Assembly: GCA_022795575.1 (NCBI GenBank)
Contig: JAAWGY010000105.1
Span: 1-7,492, forward strand
From: Angelakisella sp.
Lineage (GTDB): Bacteria > Bacillota > Clostridia > Oscillospirales > Ruminococcaceae
Length of the DNA: 7,492 nt
Direction: 5' to 3'
Below are positions 6,306 through 7,492 of this stretch, one piece after another (within the stretch, counting starts at the first letter, position 1; each line of letters opens with the position of its first letter). The position numbers and the translations under genes are program-made. The notes below the pieces were generated by a model that saw only the letters and a program-made list of their open reading frames with translations, ran no database searches and was not told where the DNA came from.

Positions 6306-6339
6306 ACTATATCTTAACAAAAAGGAAACAGCTTTTCAA
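6306..6339 (-). promoter_or_regulatory. oadA: Promoter of the oad operon
   Basis: On the minus strand TTGAAA (6339-6334) is followed after exactly 17 bases by TAAGAT (6316-6311). A second -10-like hexamer, TATAGT (6311-6306), overlaps it but would need a 22-base spacer. The predicted start near 6304 gives a leader of about 50 bases. The surrounding DNA is AT-rich, as expected for a sigma-A promoter. Confidence 0.6.
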
Positions 6340-6419
6340 GGATTTTCTTCCGCTCTGGCAGGGGATGCCCGTATTTTTGGAGGCTTTTGGAACTTCCGGT
6401 CCGGTTTGGGGAGGTTTTT

Positions 6420-6435
6420 TGTCAATTTTTTGACA
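6420..6435. promoter_or_regulatory. Operator-like palindrome TGTCAA-N4-TTGACA
   Basis: A perfect 6-bp inverted repeat around TTTT, midway between the two divergent promoters. Dyads of this size are typical binding sites for dimeric HTH proteins. Each half contains TTGACA, the consensus -35 hexamer, but no -10 box stands at the right distance on either strand, so an operator reading is preferred over a promoter. Confidence 0.45.
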
Positions 6436-6476
6436 GGTTGCGGCTCCTTCCCCGGATTGTTGCGTCAGGTTGCGGC
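6434..6476 (+). repeat. 11-base direct repeat upstream of the HTH gene
   Basis: CAGGTTGCGGC occurs at 6434-6444 and 6466-6476, start to start 32 bases, close to three helical turns. The first copy overlaps the end of the TGTCAA/TTGACA palindrome. Same-face spacing suggests paired protein binding, but chance is possible at this length. Confidence 0.35.
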
Positions 6477-6494
6477 AATGTCACCCAAAGGTGC

Positions 6495-6524
6495 TGGCCA
6501 GCCGGGGGCGGAATGGGTTACAAT
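6495..6524 (+). promoter_or_regulatory. Probable promoter of the HTH regulator gene
   Basis: TACAAT at 6519-6524 is a good -10 box; TGGCCA at 6495-6500 is a weak -35 box at an 18-base spacing. Transcription would start near 6531, leaving a short leader with AGGAGGT at 6542-6548, eight bases before the ATG. A weak -35 box would fit a regulated or low-level gene. Confidence 0.45.
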
Positions 6525-6556
6525 AGGGGCACCAAACATACAGGAGGTATCACGCA

Positions 6557-7189
6557 ATGACCTTTGGAGAAAAGCTTTTGACCCTGCGCAAGCAGTCCGG
6601 CCTCTCCCAGGAGCAGCTGGCGGAAAAGCTCTCGGTGAGCCGTCAGGCGGTCTCCCGGTGGGAGAACGAGGGCATCCTGCCCGACTGCGGCAACCTGCTG
6701 GAGCTGAGCCGGCTTTTTGGGGTAAGCACCGACTACCTGCTCAACGACGGCTACCAGAGCGACGGGGACCTCCCCGCCGTCCGCAGCACCCGGGAGCGGC
6801 TGGAGGCGGAGCGGGAGCGCCAGGGGGTTCTGCTGCTGCTGGCGGGGCTCCACGCGGTTTTTCTGCTGCTGGCCATGGGGGCCTGGACCGCCTGGCAAAG
6901 CAGCTTCCCGGTGGTCCTCTGTGCCGCCGCCAGCCTGGGGGACATCCTTTTTGTGGAGGCCTACCTCCGCGGCGGCTGCGTCCCTGCCGGGGAGGTTCCC
7001 GGCCTCCGCCGGCGCTACTACCGGCTGGGGGTGTGGTTCTTTGCCTGGTTCCCGGCGGGGTGGCTTTGGCAGTGGGCGCTGCGCTGCTGGCCCCGGCCGG
7101 TGAACGGCCTGACGGCAGCGGCTGCCAGTGCCGCCGTCTGTCTTGCGGTCTGCTGCGGGGTGTGGTGGCTGCTGCGGCCAAGGGAGTGA
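6557..7189 (+). CDS. XRE-family HTH regulator with four membrane helices
   Basis: The 210-residue protein begins with a classic HTH_3/XRE DNA-binding domain (residues 3-62: LRKQSGLSQEQLAEKLSVSR, QAVSRWENEGILPD, LLELSRLFGVSTDYLL). A short charged linker (about 65-89, rich in Arg and Glu) leads to four hydrophobic segments near residues 91-113, 116-137, 155-176 and 184-206. The C-terminus is basic (LLRPRE). This design, a cytoplasmic DNA-binding head on an integral membrane tail, is common in Firmicutes; the membrane part may sense the envelope or keep the regulator at the membrane. No ligand motif is visible in the tail. A perfect AGGAGGT precedes the ATG by eight bases. It is transcribed away from the oad operon from a shared intergenic region, so control of that operon is possible but unproven. 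Direct DNA binding is secure; target and signal are unknown. Confidence 0.93.
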   Translation: MTFGEKLLTLRKQSGLSQEQLAEKLSVSRQAVSRWENEGILPDCGNLLELSRLFGVSTDYLLNDGYQSDGDLPAVRSTRERLEAERERQGVLLLLAGLHAVFLLLAMGAWTAWQSSFPVVLCAAASLGDILFVEAYLRGGCVPAGEVPGLRRRYYRLGVWFFAWFPAGWLWQWALRCWPRPVNGLTAAAASAAVCLAVCCGVWWLLRPRE

Positions 7190-7229
7190 CCGGGGCCGGA
7201 CCCGGCCCGGACCCGGCAGAGGCCCTTCC

Positions 7230-7248
7230 CCCGGCAGACTTTGCCGGG
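7230..7248 (+). terminator. Possible weak terminator after the HTH gene
   Basis: A perfect 7-bp stem (CCCGGCA/TGCCGGG) with a five-base loop, about 40 bases after the stop codon. No T-run follows directly; the nearest T-rich stretch begins about a dozen bases later. It may slow or protect the transcript rather than terminate it. Confidence 0.3.
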
Positions 7249-7259
7249 ACAGGGGAGGC

Positions 7260-7288
7260 TTGTGGTTTGTTCCATTTCCCTTTATAAT
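7260..7288 (+). promoter_or_regulatory. Possible promoter reading into the right end
   Basis: A perfect TATAAT at 7283-7288 stands 17 bases after TTGTGG (7260-7265), which keeps only the TTG of the -35 consensus. Transcription would start near 7295 and run into the hairpin-rich stretch. No open frame with a ribosome binding site follows inside the window. Confidence 0.4.
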
Positions 7289-7459
7289 AATAGGAGCAAG
7301 GGATTCCCGCCGCCCGGGAAAGGGTGTTCATGCCAAAACCCAAGGATACCGGCAGGGCGATATCCCCCTTGACTGCGTCAGGCGGTTCTACAGCTTTAGA
7401 ACCTGTATTCATAACCGGATGATGCAGGCAGGACAAGGGATTTTCCCGCCCTGCAAGGC

Positions 7460-7489
7460 AAAAAACCGCAGCAATACTTGGTGTATTGC
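7460..7489 (-). terminator. Terminator-like hairpin for a gene beyond the right edge
   Basis: On the minus strand GCAATAC-ACCAA-GTATTGC (7489-7471) is followed by TGCGG and then six T residues (7465-7460). The five-base gap between stem and T-run is unusual, so the stem may be longer with bases outside the window. Confidence 0.4.
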
Positions 7490-7492
7490 AAG

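Larger units (their letters stand above)
6253..6556. promoter_or_regulatory. Divergent regulatory region between oadA and the HTH gene
   Basis: This 304-base stretch is clearly more AT-rich than its neighbours and contains no gene. It holds a promoter for each direction, a 15-base inverted repeat in the oadA leader, a 16-base perfect palindrome near the middle and an 11-base direct repeat. The layout suggests that the regulator at 6557 may control itself and perhaps oadA, but that link is inference from position. Confidence 0.7.
7190..7492. other. Hairpin-rich gene-free right end
   Basis: No frame here shows a credible protein. Perfect or near-perfect hairpins occur at 7230-7248 (CCCGGCA/TGCCGGG), 7304-7320 (TTCCCG/CGGGAA), 7370-7380 (TGAC/GTCA), 7384-7403 (GGTTCTA/TAGAACC), 7423-7455 (TGCAGG/CCTGCA with inner GGGA/TCCC) and 7471-7489. 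None matches an RNA family I can name. It could be a family of intergenic repeats or a structured transcript. Confidence 0.5.

Noticed and set aside
6430..6458. TTGACA at 6430-6435 as a -35 box for the HTH gene
   Set aside because: At a 17-base spacing the downstream hexamer is CGGATT, not a -10 box. The TACAAT at 6519 is too far away.
6741..7436. Minus-strand ORF of 231 codons
   Set aside because: Most of it is antisense to the HTH gene with Arg/Pro/Gly-rich composition. The first 45 or so codons (7300-7436) look less biased, but I see no convincing ribosome binding site and the segment is full of hairpins.

Overview
The window looks like chromosomal DNA of a GC-rich, anaerobic, gut-type Firmicute, most likely Oscillospiraceae/Clostridium cluster IV (Flavonifractor/Lawsonibacter-like). 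This rests on strong AGGAGG-type ribosome binding sites, a Na+-pumping decarboxylase, a lipoprotein with a Gram-positive-style lipobox, and GC-rich hairpin repeats between genes. The genus is inference; no rRNA or marker gene is present.

Layout, left to right. Bases 1-480 hold no convincing gene: a compact cluster of inverted repeats (1-64) and about 2.7 tandem copies of a 54-55 bp GC-rich unit (241-390). Next, on the minus strand, come a five-helix membrane protein of unknown function (481-1032) and a large lipoprotein of unknown function (1157-2557). The lipoprotein has its own consensus promoter (2641-2668) and a stem-loop in its leader. A 21-bp perfect-stem terminator (2678-2725) separates these from the core of the window.

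The core is a four-gene minus-strand operon, read right to left: oadA (carboxyltransferase), an OadG-like membrane anchor, a free-standing biotin carrier protein, and oadB (Na+-translocating decarboxylase). Together they should form a membrane-bound oxaloacetate decarboxylase sodium pump. OadA moves the carboxyl group of oxaloacetate to biotin on the carrier, and OadB decarboxylates carboxybiotin while exporting Na+. The small membrane subunit joins the soluble and membrane parts. Spacings of 12, 14 and 22 bases, each with a strong Shine-Dalgarno sequence, indicate one transcript. A sigma-A type promoter sits upstream of oadA (6306-6339).

On the other side of a 304-bp divergent region, which carries a perfect TGTCAA-N4-TTGACA palindrome, lies a plus-strand gene (6557-7189) for an HTH/XRE regulator fused to four membrane helices. 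The final 303 bases have no supportable gene. They are dense in hairpins, contain a perfect TATAAT box, and end in a terminator-like hairpin that would serve a minus-strand gene beyond the edge.

I see no defence, mobile or otherwise clearly undescribed system. The points most worth a second look are the internal duplication in the OadG-like subunit, the operator-like palindromes between oadA and the membrane-linked regulator, the hairpin-rich right end, and the repeat clusters at the left end.
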